A stretch of DNA of 64,000 nt from Streptomyces coeruleorubidus (GCF_008705135.1 NZ_CP023694.1:5685001-5749000), one strand, 5' to 3'. Shown: positions 16,516-25,995, numbered from the stretch's first letter. The notes: generated by a model from the sequence alone, not told the origin. A program made the numbers and translations.

Positions 16516-19017
16516 GTGGACGACTATGCGGGACGGGTGCTCGCCGACCGCTACCGCCTGCCGCTGCCGCCGTCCGACGAGTACGAACTCACCGAGTCCC
16601 GGGCCTTCGACACCTACAGCGGCCAGGAAGTCCTGGTCAGGGCAGTGCCGTTGCCGGAGGTGGTCGAGGCGGAGGTCCTCGACGCGGAGGGGCTGCCCGA
16701 CGGCTTCACGGCACGTGACGGTGGCGCGCGGCGGCCCGGGGCCCGCCCGGGCACCCGGCGGCCCACGGACCCGGTGGTGCGGCGCGCGGTCGAGGCCGCG
16801 CAGGCCGCGGCGGCCATTCCCGACCACCCCCGGCTCGACCAGGTCTTCGACGTGTTCGCCGAGGGCGGTTCGCTGTGGATCGTCAGCGAGCTGGTGGCCG
16901 CGCGTCCCCTGGCGGCGCTGCTCGCCGAGAAGCCGCTGACGCCGTACCGGGCGGCCGAGGTGGCCTCCGACGTCCTCATGGCACTGCGGGTGCTGCACGC
17001 GCACGGCTGGGTGCACCGGAACGTCACCGCGCGGACGGTCCTGGTCTGTGACGACGGCCGGGTGATGCTGACCGGGCTGGCGGTGGGCGCGGCGGAAGAG
17101 GCCCTGTGCGGGTACGACCCCGTCCCCGCTCCGGCCTTCGGCGAACCCGGCCAGGAGACCGGCGGCGCCGGGATGACCGAAGGCCCCGGTGGGGCCGGCG
17201 GCCCGGGAAGTCCCGGCGGCGCGACCGATCCCGAGGCCGCGCGGCGTGCCGCCATAGAGGCTCGGGAGGCCCGGGGGCTGCCGGCGGCCGGAGCCGGCAC
17301 GGGGAGCGGGGGCCCGGCCGTGCCGGCCCGCGGGAGCGCGGAGGACGGCGAGGATCCGAGGGCCGCGCGAGCCGGGGCGATCGCGGCCTACCGGGCGGGT
17401 ACCCGGGCCGCCGCCCGGGTCCAGGAGACGCAGCAGAACGGCCGCGCGGCGCTGCCCGGTGCCCGGCCCGCCCCGGACGGCGGGCCAGGGCCCCACAGCA
17501 ACGGCTCGGCGCGGTCGCCCTACGTCCCCGGGCAGAGCACGGGGCCTGGTGCGACCCCGCCGGGGCAGATAGCCGACCCCTACGGCGTCGGCGGCGCTCC
17601 CCGCACGACCGCCTGGCACGGCGCCGCACCCCGCGGCGCAGCGGGCGGCGCGCCCTCGCCGCAGGGACACGAGCAGGCGGCTCTTCCCCCGGCCCCGGAC
17701 CCCGCCGCCCACAGCGAACCCACCCGGTGGGACGACCTGGTCGCCCACACCCCCGCACCCCGGCGCGGTCCGGCCACGGCGCTGGCCGCCGAGCGGGCGC
17801 GGCAGGCGCGCATGGCCGTGGTGGGCCCCGTGACGGAGCGCTGGGCGCCGGAGCAGGCCGGACCCGTGCACGAGAACTGGCAGTTGGCCGCGCCGATCGG
17901 CCCCGCCACCGACCTGTGGGCGCTCGGCGCGCTGCTCTTCAGGGCCGTGCAGGGGCATGCGCCCTACCCGGAGGAGTCGACGGCCGAGCTGGTGCAGATG
18001 GTGTGCGCGGAACCGCCGGCGTACGCCGAGGAGTGCGGGCCGCTCAGGCCGGTCGTCGAGTCGCTGCTGCGTCAGGACCCGACCGAGCGCCTCGACTTCG
18101 AGGAACTGCGCGGCTGGCTGCGCTCCCTCGTGCGCTCGGCGCCCGAGCCGGAGGCCGGTGTGCACGTCGTCGCGGCCCCGCCCGCCGACGCGAGCCGGCT
18201 GCCCGTCGTACGGCGCCGGGGCGAGCTCGTGCGCAGGCGGCGGGCCGGACTGCCAGCGCACCACGGGCGGCACAAGCGGGCCAAGGAGGAGTCGCGGTCG
18301 CCGCACCGGCTCGGCCGCACCCTGCTCCTGCTCGTCCTGCTCGCGATGGCCGCGGCGGTCGCCTACGCCATGCTCTTCATGCCCAAGTCGGAGACCGACG
18401 GCGCGCAGGGCACCGACCGCACCGGTGCCGCCGGTGAGGTCAGCCAGGCGCCCGAGCCGGACGCCAGCGGCGAGCCCCGGCCCGACCAGGCGTCGCCCGA
18501 GCCGGAGAAGAGCCCGTCGACGGCGGCCGGTTCCACTCAGACGCAGACCACCGGCCCCGAGGTCGCCGACGGCTTCACCCTGCGCAAGGACTCGGCGGGC
18601 TTCCAGGTCGCCGTCGCCAAGGGCTGGGACCGCACCTCGCGGGGCGGCAGCGGCCAGGTCGTCTACGCCAAGGGCGACTTCGAGCTCATCGTCGTACCGG
18701 GCCGGGACAGCGCGTCGGAGTACGGCAGCGATCCGATGGCCTACCAGCGGGAGGAGGAGCGCGAGTTGCAGCCGTACCGCGACTCCAGCTGGGCCACCTC
18801 CACCGGGCTGAAGACGATCGAGGTGGGCGGGCGGACCATGGCCGAGGGGCAGTTCACCTGGACCGGCGACGACGGGGGCGAGCTGTACGTGCGCAACCTC
18901 GCGATGCTGGTCGACGGGCGGTACCACGTGGTCCAGGTGCGCGGCCCGGAGTCCGAACGGGACGAGGTGACGCGGCTGTACGAGCAGGCGGCGGCGACGT
19001 ACAAGGCGACGAAGTGA
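16516..19017 (+). CDS. Membrane pseudokinase (kinase 2 of six)
   Basis: An 833-residue protein starting at GTG 16516, with GGGGGAGG just upstream; alternatives are GTG 16486 and ATG 16438. It is homologous to its kinase neighbours over the N-lobe and C-lobe, but every catalytic feature is gone. There is no glycine loop, the Lys of VAVK is Arg42 (EVLVRAV), the catalytic-loop Asp is Asn169 (VHRNVTARTV), and the DFG Asp is Gly187 (MLTGLAVG). A Gly/Ala/Pro-rich insert of ~250 residues separates the catalytic-loop region from the C-lobe. One membrane helix (LLLLVLLAMAAAVAYAMLFM) and an outer PsbP-like domain (FQVAVAKGWDRT) follow. It probably acts as an allosteric or scaffold partner of an adjacent kinase. 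Confidence 0.88.
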   Translation: MDDYAGRVLADRYRLPLPPSDEYELTESRAFDTYSGQEVLVRAVPLPEVVEAEVLDAEGLPDGFTARDGGARRPGARPGTRRPTDPVVRRAVEAAQAAAAIPDHPRLDQVFDVFAEGGSLWIVSELVAARPLAALLAEKPLTPYRAAEVASDVLMALRVLHAHGWVHRNVTARTVLVCDDGRVMLTGLAVGAAEEALCGYDPVPAPAFGEPGQETGGAGMTEGPGGAGGPGSPGGATDPEAARRAAIEAREARGLPAAGAGTGSGGPAVPARGSAEDGEDPRAARAGAIAAYRAGTRAAARVQETQQNGRAALPGARPAPDGGPGPHSNGSARSPYVPGQSTGPGATPPGQIADPYGVGGAPRTTAWHGAAPRGAAGGAPSPQGHEQAALPPAPDPAAHSEPTRWDDLVAHTPAPRRGPATALAAERARQARMAVVGPVTERWAPEQAGPVHENWQLAAPIGPATDLWALGALLFRAVQGHAPYPEESTAELVQMVCAEPPAYAEECGPLRPVVESLLRQDPTERLDFEELRGWLRSLVRSAPEPEAGVHVVAAPPADASRLPVVRRRGELVRRRRAGLPAHHGRHKRAKEESRSPHRLGRTLLLLVLLAMAAAVAYAMLFMPKSETDGAQGTDRTGAAGEVSQAPEPDASGEPRPDQASPEPEKSPSTAAGSTQTQTTGPEVADGFTLRKDSAGFQVAVAKGWDRTSRGGSGQVVYAKGDFELIVVPGRDSASEYGSDPMAYQREEERELQPYRDSSWATSTGLKTIEVGGRTMAEGQFTWTGDDGGELYVRNLAMLVDGRYHVVQVRGPESERDEVTRLYEQAAATYKATK

Positions 19018-19175
19018 TCCTCTGAGCCGGCTGCCGTGCACTGGAGTTCACCTCACGGTTCCCTCCAGTCCCAGGCGGCTACAACCGTCACAGTGCGGTC
19101 ACCGTGGTACCCCGCTTGTTCCCTGGGGAAGGGCGGGTCCTTACGCTGACCCTGTCAAGACCATTGCGGGGCAAC

Positions 19176-20987
19176 GTGAATCAGATGCAGGGCCTGCTCG
19201 TCGCGGGCCGCTACCGGCTTGCCGACTCCATCGGCAGTGGCGGTATGGGTCGGGTATGGCGGGCACACGATGAGGTGCTGCACCGGTCCGTCGCCATCAA
19301 GGAGCTGACGGCTGCCCTCTACGTCTCCGAGAGCGAGCAGGCCATCCTGCTGGCGCGCACCCGGGCCGAGGCCAGGGCCGCCGCGCGGATCAACCACTCC
19401 GCCGTCGTCACGGTGCACGACGTGCTGGAGCACGACGGCCGCCCGTGGATCGTGATGGAGCTGGTCGAGGGCCGCTCCCTGGCCGACGCGGTCAAGGAGG
19501 AGGGGCGCGTCGAGCCGCGCGAGGCGGCGCGTATCGGCATGTGGGTGCTGCGGGCCCTGCGCGCCGCGCACACCGCCGGCGTCCTGCACCGTGACGTCAA
19601 GCCGGGCAACGTCCTCCTCGCCCGGGACGGGCGTGTCCTGCTCACCGACTTCGGCATCGCCCAGATCGAGGGCGACACGACCATCACCCGGACCGGAGAG
19701 GTCGTGGGCTCGGTCGACTACCTGGCGCCCGAGCGGGTGCGCGGCCACGACCCGGGCCCGTCCTCCGACCTGTGGGCGCTCGGCGCGACGCTCTACACGG
19801 CGGTGGAGGGCCGGTCGCCGTTCCGCCGCACCACCCCTCTGACCACCATGCAGGCCGTGGTCGAGGAAGAGGCCGCCGAGCTTCAGTACGCGGGTCCGCT
19901 CACGCCCGTCATCGCCGCCCTGCTCCGCAAGGATCCGGCCGCCCGGCCCGAACTCGCCGAGGCCGAGCAGATGCTCGCCGAGGCGGCGGAGGGACGGCGG
20001 CCGAGCGGAGCGCAGGCGTACGTGCCGACGCAGTACGGGGGATCGTCGCCGTACCGGGACGTGCACAGCGGCACGGGCGCCTCCGGCACGAACCCCTCGG
20101 GCACGTACCAGTCCGGTGCGAACCCGTCGGGCACGTACCCGTCCGGCACGGGCCCGGCCGGTACCGGCTCGGGATCGCACAGCGGGACTCCGCTCCCGCC
20201 GCCGGCCGGGGCATCGGCCACCGGGACGCCGACGACCGGCGCCGCCACGGCCGGCCCTCCCGCGGCCGGGGCCTTCGCCACCGGGCACGGAACGACCGGG
20301 CCCACCACCGTCGGCCCGACGGCGATGGGCCCGCAGCCGGCCGGTTCGGGCCGGCGCCGCCGGCTTCGGACCCTCGCCCTCGTCGTCGCGCTCGCGGCCA
20401 TCATCGGCGGAGGCACCGCGGTGGTGCTCCAGCAGTGGAACGAGAGCCGGCAGACGGCGGGCGGCGCGTCCGGATCGGCCGGTTCCACGACCGCGGAGCA
20501 GCCCGGGGGCTCGGTTCCCGCAGGCTGGACCCGCCGCGACGACCCCGCGGGTTTCAGCCTCTACCTGCCCAAGGGCTGGAAGCGCAAGACCTTCGGGCCC
20601 CAGGGCGAGCTCAAACAGATCGACTACACGCCCGACGGCGGCCGGCATTTCGTCCGCATCGCCGTCGACACCTCCCCGGACTTCGCCGATCCGTACGCCC
20701 ACCAGCTCGACCTGGAGCAGCAGTTGCAGCGGCTGGTCGACTACAAGCGGGTGAAGCTGGAGCGCAACGTCTACCGTGACCGGGACGGCGCGCTGTGGGA
20801 GTACACCTGGACCGCGCAGGCCAAGGACACCAAGTTCCCCGGGCCGCGCCGGGCCATCGAGGAGACGTACGTCGCCCGCGACGGCACCGAGTACGCGCTC
20901 TACATGTCGGCGCCCGCGCAGGACTGGGCGAAGGCGCGCAAGCAGTTCACGTCGCTGTTGCAGGGCTGGCACGAGAAGACCCCCTGA
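19176..20987 (+). CDS. Membrane Ser/Thr protein kinase (kinase 3 of six)
   Basis: A 603-residue kinase starting at GTG 19176; the sequence GGGGCAAC before it mirrors the start of the preceding pseudokinase gene. Catalytic motifs are intact: IGSGGMGRVW, VAIKEL, HRDVKPGNV and DFGIAQIEG. The linker is built from repeats of the type PSGTY/GTNPSG, rich in Thr, Ser, Gly and Pro and probably extended. One membrane helix (LALVVALAAIIGGGTAVVL) precedes an outer domain beginning FSLYLPKGWKRKTFG, related to those of kinases 1 and 2. It probably senses the cell surface and signals inward by phosphorylating Ser/Thr targets. Confidence 0.92.
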   Translation: MNQMQGLLVAGRYRLADSIGSGGMGRVWRAHDEVLHRSVAIKELTAALYVSESEQAILLARTRAEARAAARINHSAVVTVHDVLEHDGRPWIVMELVEGRSLADAVKEEGRVEPREAARIGMWVLRALRAAHTAGVLHRDVKPGNVLLARDGRVLLTDFGIAQIEGDTTITRTGEVVGSVDYLAPERVRGHDPGPSSDLWALGATLYTAVEGRSPFRRTTPLTTMQAVVEEEAAELQYAGPLTPVIAALLRKDPAARPELAEAEQMLAEAAEGRRPSGAQAYVPTQYGGSSPYRDVHSGTGASGTNPSGTYQSGANPSGTYPSGTGPAGTGSGSHSGTPLPPPAGASATGTPTTGAATAGPPAAGAFATGHGTTGPTTVGPTAMGPQPAGSGRRRRLRTLALVVALAAIIGGGTAVVLQQWNESRQTAGGASGSAGSTTAEQPGGSVPAGWTRRDDPAGFSLYLPKGWKRKTFGPQGELKQIDYTPDGGRHFVRIAVDTSPDFADPYAHQLDLEQQLQRLVDYKRVKLERNVYRDRDGALWEYTWTAQAKDTKFPGPRRAIEETYVARDGTEYALYMSAPAQDWAKARKQFTSLLQGWHEKTP

Positions 20988-21077
20988 CGCGGGAGGCCCC
21001 CGCGCAGGGCCGTGCGTTTCGGCCACCCGCGGGCCGCTGCCCCGGAGCCCATCCCTCCGTTGGGGCATGATTGCCGC

Positions 21078-22295
21078 ATGGGGACCGAGGGGCACAACAC
21101 GCGTGTCATCGCGGGCCGTTACCGGCTCGAGGCGAGGCTCGGGCGCGGTGGCATGGGCGTGGTCTGGCGGGCGACCGACGAGCTGCTCGGCCGGGGTGTG
21201 GCCGTCAAGGAGCTCCCCTTCGACGAGTCGCTCTCCGCGGCGGAAGCGCGCCGGCAGCGGGACCGTACGCTGCGCGAGGCACGGGCGGTCGCGCAGCTGA
21301 GCCACCCGCACATCATCGTCGTCCACGACGTCGTCGAGGACGACGAACGCCCGTACATCGTCATGGAGTTGATCGAGGGCGGCTCGCTCGCCGACCGTCT
21401 CGCCACGCAGGGCCCGGTCGACGCCGCCGAGGCCGCACGGATCGGTATCGCCCTGCTCGGCGCGCTGCGCGCCGCGCACGCGGCCGGGGTGCTGCACCGC
21501 GATCTCAAGCCCGACAACGTCCTGCTGGAGGACGGTACCGACCGGGTCGTCCTCACCGACTTCGGCATCGCCCAGGTCGCGGGCGCCCCCACGCTCACCG
21601 AGAACGGTTCCTTCGTCGGCTCGCCCGAATACACCGCGCCCGAGCGGATGTCCGGGATCCGGACGGGGCCCGAGTCCGACCTGTGGTCGCTGGGCGCGCT
21701 GCTGTGCGCGGCCCTCAGCGGCGAGTCGCCGTTCCACCGCGACTCGCTGGGCGGCGTCCTGCACGCGGTCGTCGTCGGAGACATACGCCCGCCCGCCCAG
21801 GCCGGGCCGCTCCTGCCCGTCGTACAGGGCCTGCTGGAACGCGATCCGGACCGGCGGCTGGACGCGGACCGGGCGGAGCGGATGTTGCGGGTGTTCCGCG
21901 AGACGGGCAGTACGCCGCAGGCTCCGCCGCCCGGGTACGCGCCGACGGTGCGCGGTGCCCCGCACGGACGGCCGCAGGACGACGCCGGTCGGCGATCGCC
22001 GGCGCCGCCGACGGACATGCCCGGCCCGGACCAGCGGTACGAGCAGATGCTCCGGCAGCCCACGCGCCGGGTGCTCGTGGCAGCGCTGCTGGTCGCCGCG
22101 GTGGCCGGGGCGGGTGTGTCGGCGGCGGCGCTGCTCATGGAGGGCGGTGGGGACGGCGGCCGCACGCCGACGAGTTCCACGCCGGCGACGCCTTCGGCCG
22201 GACCGTCCACCCACGGCACGCGCACTCCGAGCACTCCGGCGGCCACCAACGCCACCACGACCGCCGCCACCGCCGCCACCTCACCCTCGCCCTGA
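21078..22295 (+). CDS. Membrane Ser/Thr protein kinase without sensor domain (kinase 4 of six)
   Basis: A 405-residue kinase starting at ATG 21078 (MGTEGHNTRVIAGRYRLE). An in-frame upstream ATG at 21012 would add unconserved sequence. Motifs are intact: LGRGGMGVVW, VAVKEL, HRDLKPDNV, DFGIAQVAG. One membrane helix (VLVAALLVAAVAGAGVSAAA) is followed by only ~50 residues rich in Thr, Ser, Pro and Ala, so the folded extracellular domain seen in its neighbours is absent. TTGGGGCATGAT lies just upstream of the start and there is no clear ribosome site, so a leaderless transcript is possible. Confidence 0.92.
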   Translation: MGTEGHNTRVIAGRYRLEARLGRGGMGVVWRATDELLGRGVAVKELPFDESLSAAEARRQRDRTLREARAVAQLSHPHIIVVHDVVEDDERPYIVMELIEGGSLADRLATQGPVDAAEAARIGIALLGALRAAHAAGVLHRDLKPDNVLLEDGTDRVVLTDFGIAQVAGAPTLTENGSFVGSPEYTAPERMSGIRTGPESDLWSLGALLCAALSGESPFHRDSLGGVLHAVVVGDIRPPAQAGPLLPVVQGLLERDPDRRLDADRAERMLRVFRETGSTPQAPPPGYAPTVRGAPHGRPQDDAGRRSPAPPTDMPGPDQRYEQMLRQPTRRVLVAALLVAAVAGAGVSAAALLMEGGGDGGRTPTSSTPATPSAGPSTHGTRTPSTPAATNATTTAATAATSPSP

Positions 22296-22319
22296 CACGG
22301 CGGACAGCCGATGAGCCCC

Positions 22320-22377
22320 GTACCGGTATAGAGGGAAAATAAAGCACTGTACCGGTGCGAAAGGGAGATAAGCATCG
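22320..22377. repeat. Two tandem 29-bp repeats upstream of kinase 5
   Basis: Copies at 22320-22348 and 22349-22377 each start GTACCGGT (containing the palindrome ACCGGT) and contain a GGGA-A-ATAA block. The region is unusually AT-rich for this genome. It lies 76 bases before the next kinase start, so it is a good candidate for a regulator-binding site. No regulator is known to me for this sequence. Confidence 0.5.
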
Positions 22378-22452
22378 GCTCGCGTCACGGGTCTGTGACC
22401 GGGACGCTTCCGTGCTGGATGCGCAAGCGCTTGGCGCGATATGGATGACCTC

Positions 22453-24105
22453 ATGAGCAACAACGGGGGAGCCCGATCCGGGGCCGACGAGCCAACGAGT
22501 TTCGCTCTGCAACCACCGAATCCGTCGAGTACACCGGCGCCGGTACCGGGCAACCCGTACGCGACGCCCACCCAGGTCGTGCCGACCCAGTCGGTGGCAG
22601 CGGTCCAGGACCCCGGTGTCGGGCGGCTCATCGCCGGGCGTTACCGGCTGATCGCCAAGCTCGGGCACGGCGGCATGGGCACGGTGTGGCGCGCCAAGGA
22701 CGAGACGGTGGACCGGGAGGTCGCCGTCAAGGAACCCCGCGTCCCGGAGCATCTTCCCGAACGCGAACGCGCCAACGCCTTCGAGCGGATGCGCCGCGAG
22801 GCGCGTGCCGCGGCCCGGCTCGACCACCCGGCGGTGGTCGACGTCCATGACGTCGCGGTCGTGGAGGGACAGCCGTGGATCGTGATGGAGCTCGTGCAGG
22901 GCCGTTCGCTGGGTGACGCGCTCCAGGAGGGCACCCTGTCCGCGCGCGAGGCGGCCCGGGTCGGCCTGGAGGTGCTCGGCGCGCTGGAGGCCGCGCACGC
23001 GGCGGGCATCCTGCACCGCGACGTGAAACCGGACAACGTGCTGCTCGGCCGGTACGACCGGGTCGTCCTCACCGACTTCGGCATCGCGCAGATCGAGGGC
23101 GAGACCAACCTGACCGACACCGGCGGCTTCGTCGGCTCGCCCGAGTACATCGCGCCGGAGCGGGTGCTGGGCCAGCGCCCGGGCCCGGCCAGCGACCTGT
23201 GGTCCCTGGGCGTGGTGCTGTACGCGGCGACGGAGGGCGTCTCGCCGTTCCGCCGGAGCAACACCCCCGCCACACTCCAGTCCGTCCTCAACGCCACGCC
23301 CGCGCCGCCCGCCTCCGCCCAGGCCCCGCTCGCCGAGGCCATCACGGGCCTGCTGCACAAGGACCCGGCCCGCCGCCCGGACGCCTCCCGGGTGCGAGCC
23401 CTGCTGGAGGCCGCCGCGAACCCGCCGGCGGACCGGCCCACGCAGGTCGTCCAGGTCATGGGCGGTCAGGGCGGCGGGGGCCGAAGACTCCGGATCGGAC
23501 GCAAGGGGTGGACCGGGCTCGGTGCGGCGGTCGTCGCGGCGGCGGTGACGGCGTACCTGGTGCTGGCGAACCCGTTCGCCGGGCCGCTGCCCGAGGGCTG
23601 GAAGACACGCCAGGAGAAGGAACTCGCCGCGTCGCTGGCCGTGCCCGGTGACTACCAGCGGACCGTGCCCGACCGGGAGTCCGACCAGGGGCACTGGGTC
23701 ACGTACACCGACTGGAGCGGCAGCATCTGGATCAGCCTGACGCTCGACAAGAAGGCGGAGGACACCGGCAGTGCCATCGCCGGCTCCGCTGCCGCCGAGA
23801 TGTACGACGACGACAGTGCGTTCAAGGACAGCGGCAGCTACCCGCTGGACATGCCGGAGAACCCGAAGACGGCCCCCAGGGACACCACGTACAGGGGAGG
23901 GAAGGCCGCCGAGAACACCGTCACCTACGACACCGACGACAGCGAGAACCCCCGCCCCCGCGAGCTCAGGATCTTCTACTACAAGACCTCCGGCGGCGAC
24001 ATGTACAAGCTCACCGTCAGCTACCCGGGCAAGGGCGACTTCACCGGTCGCGGGCGGGAGGTCGCCGACACGGCGATCGCGAACCTGGACATCGACGGGA
24101 CCTGA
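22453..24105 (+). CDS. Membrane Ser/Thr protein kinase (kinase 5 of six)
   Basis: A 550-residue kinase. ATG 22453 (MSNNGGARSG) is chosen because kinase 6 starts with the similar MSNDGGGTG; ATG 22441 is four codons upstream. A disordered N-terminal ~55 residues (Pro/Thr-rich) precede the kinase domain, which has LGHGGMGTVW, VAVKEP, HRDVKPDNV and DFGIAQIEG. One membrane helix (LGAAVVAAAVTAYLVLANPF) leads to a ~185-residue outer domain (LPEGWKTRQEKE..., KTSGGDMYKLTVSYPGKG) that shares the PsbP-like pattern with its neighbours. Confidence 0.92.
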   Translation: MSNNGGARSGADEPTSFALQPPNPSSTPAPVPGNPYATPTQVVPTQSVAAVQDPGVGRLIAGRYRLIAKLGHGGMGTVWRAKDETVDREVAVKEPRVPEHLPERERANAFERMRREARAAARLDHPAVVDVHDVAVVEGQPWIVMELVQGRSLGDALQEGTLSAREAARVGLEVLGALEAAHAAGILHRDVKPDNVLLGRYDRVVLTDFGIAQIEGETNLTDTGGFVGSPEYIAPERVLGQRPGPASDLWSLGVVLYAATEGVSPFRRSNTPATLQSVLNATPAPPASAQAPLAEAITGLLHKDPARRPDASRVRALLEAAANPPADRPTQVVQVMGGQGGGGRRLRIGRKGWTGLGAAVVAAAVTAYLVLANPFAGPLPEGWKTRQEKELAASLAVPGDYQRTVPDRESDQGHWVTYTDWSGSIWISLTLDKKAEDTGSAIAGSAAAEMYDDDSAFKDSGSYPLDMPENPKTAPRDTTYRGGKAAENTVTYDTDDSENPRPRELRIFYYKTSGGDMYKLTVSYPGKGDFTGRGREVADTAIANLDIDGT

Positions 24106-24166
24106 ACCGGTGTCCGGCCACTGACCCGCTTCGACAAGCCGCCGCCCCGCGGGGTACTGATGGGGC

Positions 24167-25834
24167 ATGAGCAACGACGGGGGCGGGACGGGCGCCCAGA
24201 GCCGGTCGGTCGGCGGGCGGTACCGGCTGATCGAGCGCATCGGCTCCGGCGGGATGGGCACCGTCTGGCGGGCCTACGACGACCTCGTGCAGCGTGACGT
24301 CGCCGTCAAGCAGCCCCGGGTGCCCGGCGACCCGGAGGACGAGAGCCACCGGCGCGCGGCCCACCGGCTCTACCGGGAGGCCCGCGCCGCCGCCCGCGTC
24401 GACCACCCCGCCGCCGTCACCATCCACGACGTGGTCGTCGAGCCGGAGCGGCAGCCGGACGCACGCGACGGGCGGATCGACCGCCACCGGCCGGTCGGAC
24501 GCGACGGGTTGAACGCGATCGACGCGGCGCTCGACGGACTCCCGTGGATCGTCATGGAGTTGGTGCGGGGCGAGTCCCTGCACGAGGTGCTCCGGCGCGG
24601 CCCGGTCGACCCGCGCGAAGCCGCCCGGATCGGCCTCGCCGTCCTCGGTGCCCTGCGCGCCGCGCACGCCGTCGGCATCGTGCACCGGGACGTGAAACCG
24701 GCCAATGTGCTGCTCGGTCCGCAGCAGCGCGTCGTCCTCACCGACTTCGGCATCGCCCACGTGCAGGGCGAGGAGTCGCTCACGGCCGGCGGGGAGTCCG
24801 TCGGCTCGCTGGAGTTCGTCGCCCCCGAGCGGGTGTCCGGCCGGATCGCCGGGCCCGCCTCAGACCTGTGGTCCCTGGGCGTGCTGCTGTACGCCGCCGT
24901 CGAGGGGGCGTCCCCGTTCCGCCGGACCACACCGCAGGCCACGCTCGCCGCGATCTTCGCCGCCGAGCCGCCCGAACCGAAGCAGGCCGGACCCCTCGGC
25001 CCGCTGATCGCACGACTGCTGGTGCGGGACCCCGACCTGCGCCCGGATGCCGAGGAGGTCGCGGCGGCGCTGGCGGAGACGGCCGGGCCGGCGGCGGCCG
25101 AGGTGCCGGAAGAAGCTCAGGAGGCCGAACACGTACTGGAGTTGGCGGAGGACCCCGGCACGCCACGGCCCGAGGAGGCGGCCGAACCGCCGGAGGCCGC
25201 CGAACCACCGGAGGCCGCCGAACCACCGGAGGCCGGCCCCGCAGAGCGGCAGGACCCCGCACCGCCCAAGCGTCCAAGCCTCCTCCGCCCCGCCCCCATC
25301 GCCCTCCTGGGCGCGCTGCTCACCGGCGGCATAGGGGCCGTCACCCACCTCGGCGACGCCAGCAGCGCGGAGACCGCCGAAACGGTGGAGACCTGGACCC
25401 CGCACCGCGATCCGGACCTGGCGGCCGTACTCCATCTCCCGCGCCACTACCGGGAACTCGACCGGACCGGCAGCGCGACCGACCAGCCCCGCACGGTGCT
25501 CTACGGCGACGAACAGGGCGGCACCGTCCAGGTCCGCCTCCTGCTCTGGGACCGGGCTCCGGGCTCCCCGATGGACCAGCTCCGGAACGCACCCGTCGTC
25601 CGCGGGGACACGCAGTACACCCGCACCAGCGTCCAGGGTCACGAGGCCGCCCTCGCCGACACCACCTACCACCTGGGCGAGGACACCAGGCGGGTCATGC
25701 GGGTGATGATCCGCACCGACGACGACCGCATGTACGAACTGCGCGTCGACATGCCCAAGGGCACGCCCGGGGAGAAGGAGGGCACCTCGGTGTTCCAGGG
25801 CGCCCGGGACCGGCTCGGCATCGCGGAAGGCTGA
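24167..25834 (+). CDS. Membrane Ser/Thr protein kinase (kinase 6 of six)
   Basis: A 555-residue kinase starting at ATG 24167. Catalytic motifs are intact: IGSGGMGTVW, VAVKQP, HRDVKPANV, DFGIAHVQG. A ~35-residue insert rich in Arg/Asp (VEPERQPDARDG onward) interrupts the N-lobe just before the hinge strand PWIVMEL, which is unusual among the six. The juxtamembrane linker contains four near-copies of PPEAAE. One membrane helix (APIALLGALLTGGIGAV) and an outer PsbP-like domain (LAAVLHLPRHYREL, DDDRMYELRVDMPKG) follow. The stop codon lies inside a 13-bp direct repeat (AAGGCTGAATCAC at 25827 and 25850). Confidence 0.92.
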   Translation: MSNDGGGTGAQSRSVGGRYRLIERIGSGGMGTVWRAYDDLVQRDVAVKQPRVPGDPEDESHRRAAHRLYREARAAARVDHPAAVTIHDVVVEPERQPDARDGRIDRHRPVGRDGLNAIDAALDGLPWIVMELVRGESLHEVLRRGPVDPREAARIGLAVLGALRAAHAVGIVHRDVKPANVLLGPQQRVVLTDFGIAHVQGEESLTAGGESVGSLEFVAPERVSGRIAGPASDLWSLGVLLYAAVEGASPFRRTTPQATLAAIFAAEPPEPKQAGPLGPLIARLLVRDPDLRPDAEEVAAALAETAGPAAAEVPEEAQEAEHVLELAEDPGTPRPEEAAEPPEAAEPPEAAEPPEAGPAERQDPAPPKRPSLLRPAPIALLGALLTGGIGAVTHLGDASSAETAETVETWTPHRDPDLAAVLHLPRHYRELDRTGSATDQPRTVLYGDEQGGTVQVRLLLWDRAPGSPMDQLRNAPVVRGDTQYTRTSVQGHEAALADTTYHLGEDTRRVMRVMIRTDDDRMYELRVDMPKGTPGEKEGTSVFQGARDRLGIAEG

Positions 25835-25881
25835 ATCACCGGGATCGTAAAAGGCTGAATCACACCAACTCGTCACCGCAC

Positions 25882-25901
25882 AACGCCCTGATCAGGGCGT
25901 T
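25882..25901. terminator. Palindromic hairpin after kinase 6
   Basis: AACGCCCTGATCAGGGCGTT is a perfect 20-bp palindrome 48 bases after the kinase 6 stop and ~95 bases before the next gene. It is probably a terminator for the kinase run, but a perfect palindrome centred on TGATCA could also bind a regulator of the dehydrogenase gene. Confidence 0.55.
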
Positions 25902-25995
25902 CGTTGCCAGCAGCCACTGGCGCCTTGTGTGTACTCGGTGAAGCCGTATTACCGACGGGTACCCAAAGGCTCCGCCGGGGCATACCCTGCGGCTC

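Noticed and set aside
14185..19041. 1618-codon open frame opposite kinases 1 and 2
   Set aside because: It runs antisense to two clear kinase-family genes and its His/Leu/Arg-rich product is a mirror of their codon bias.
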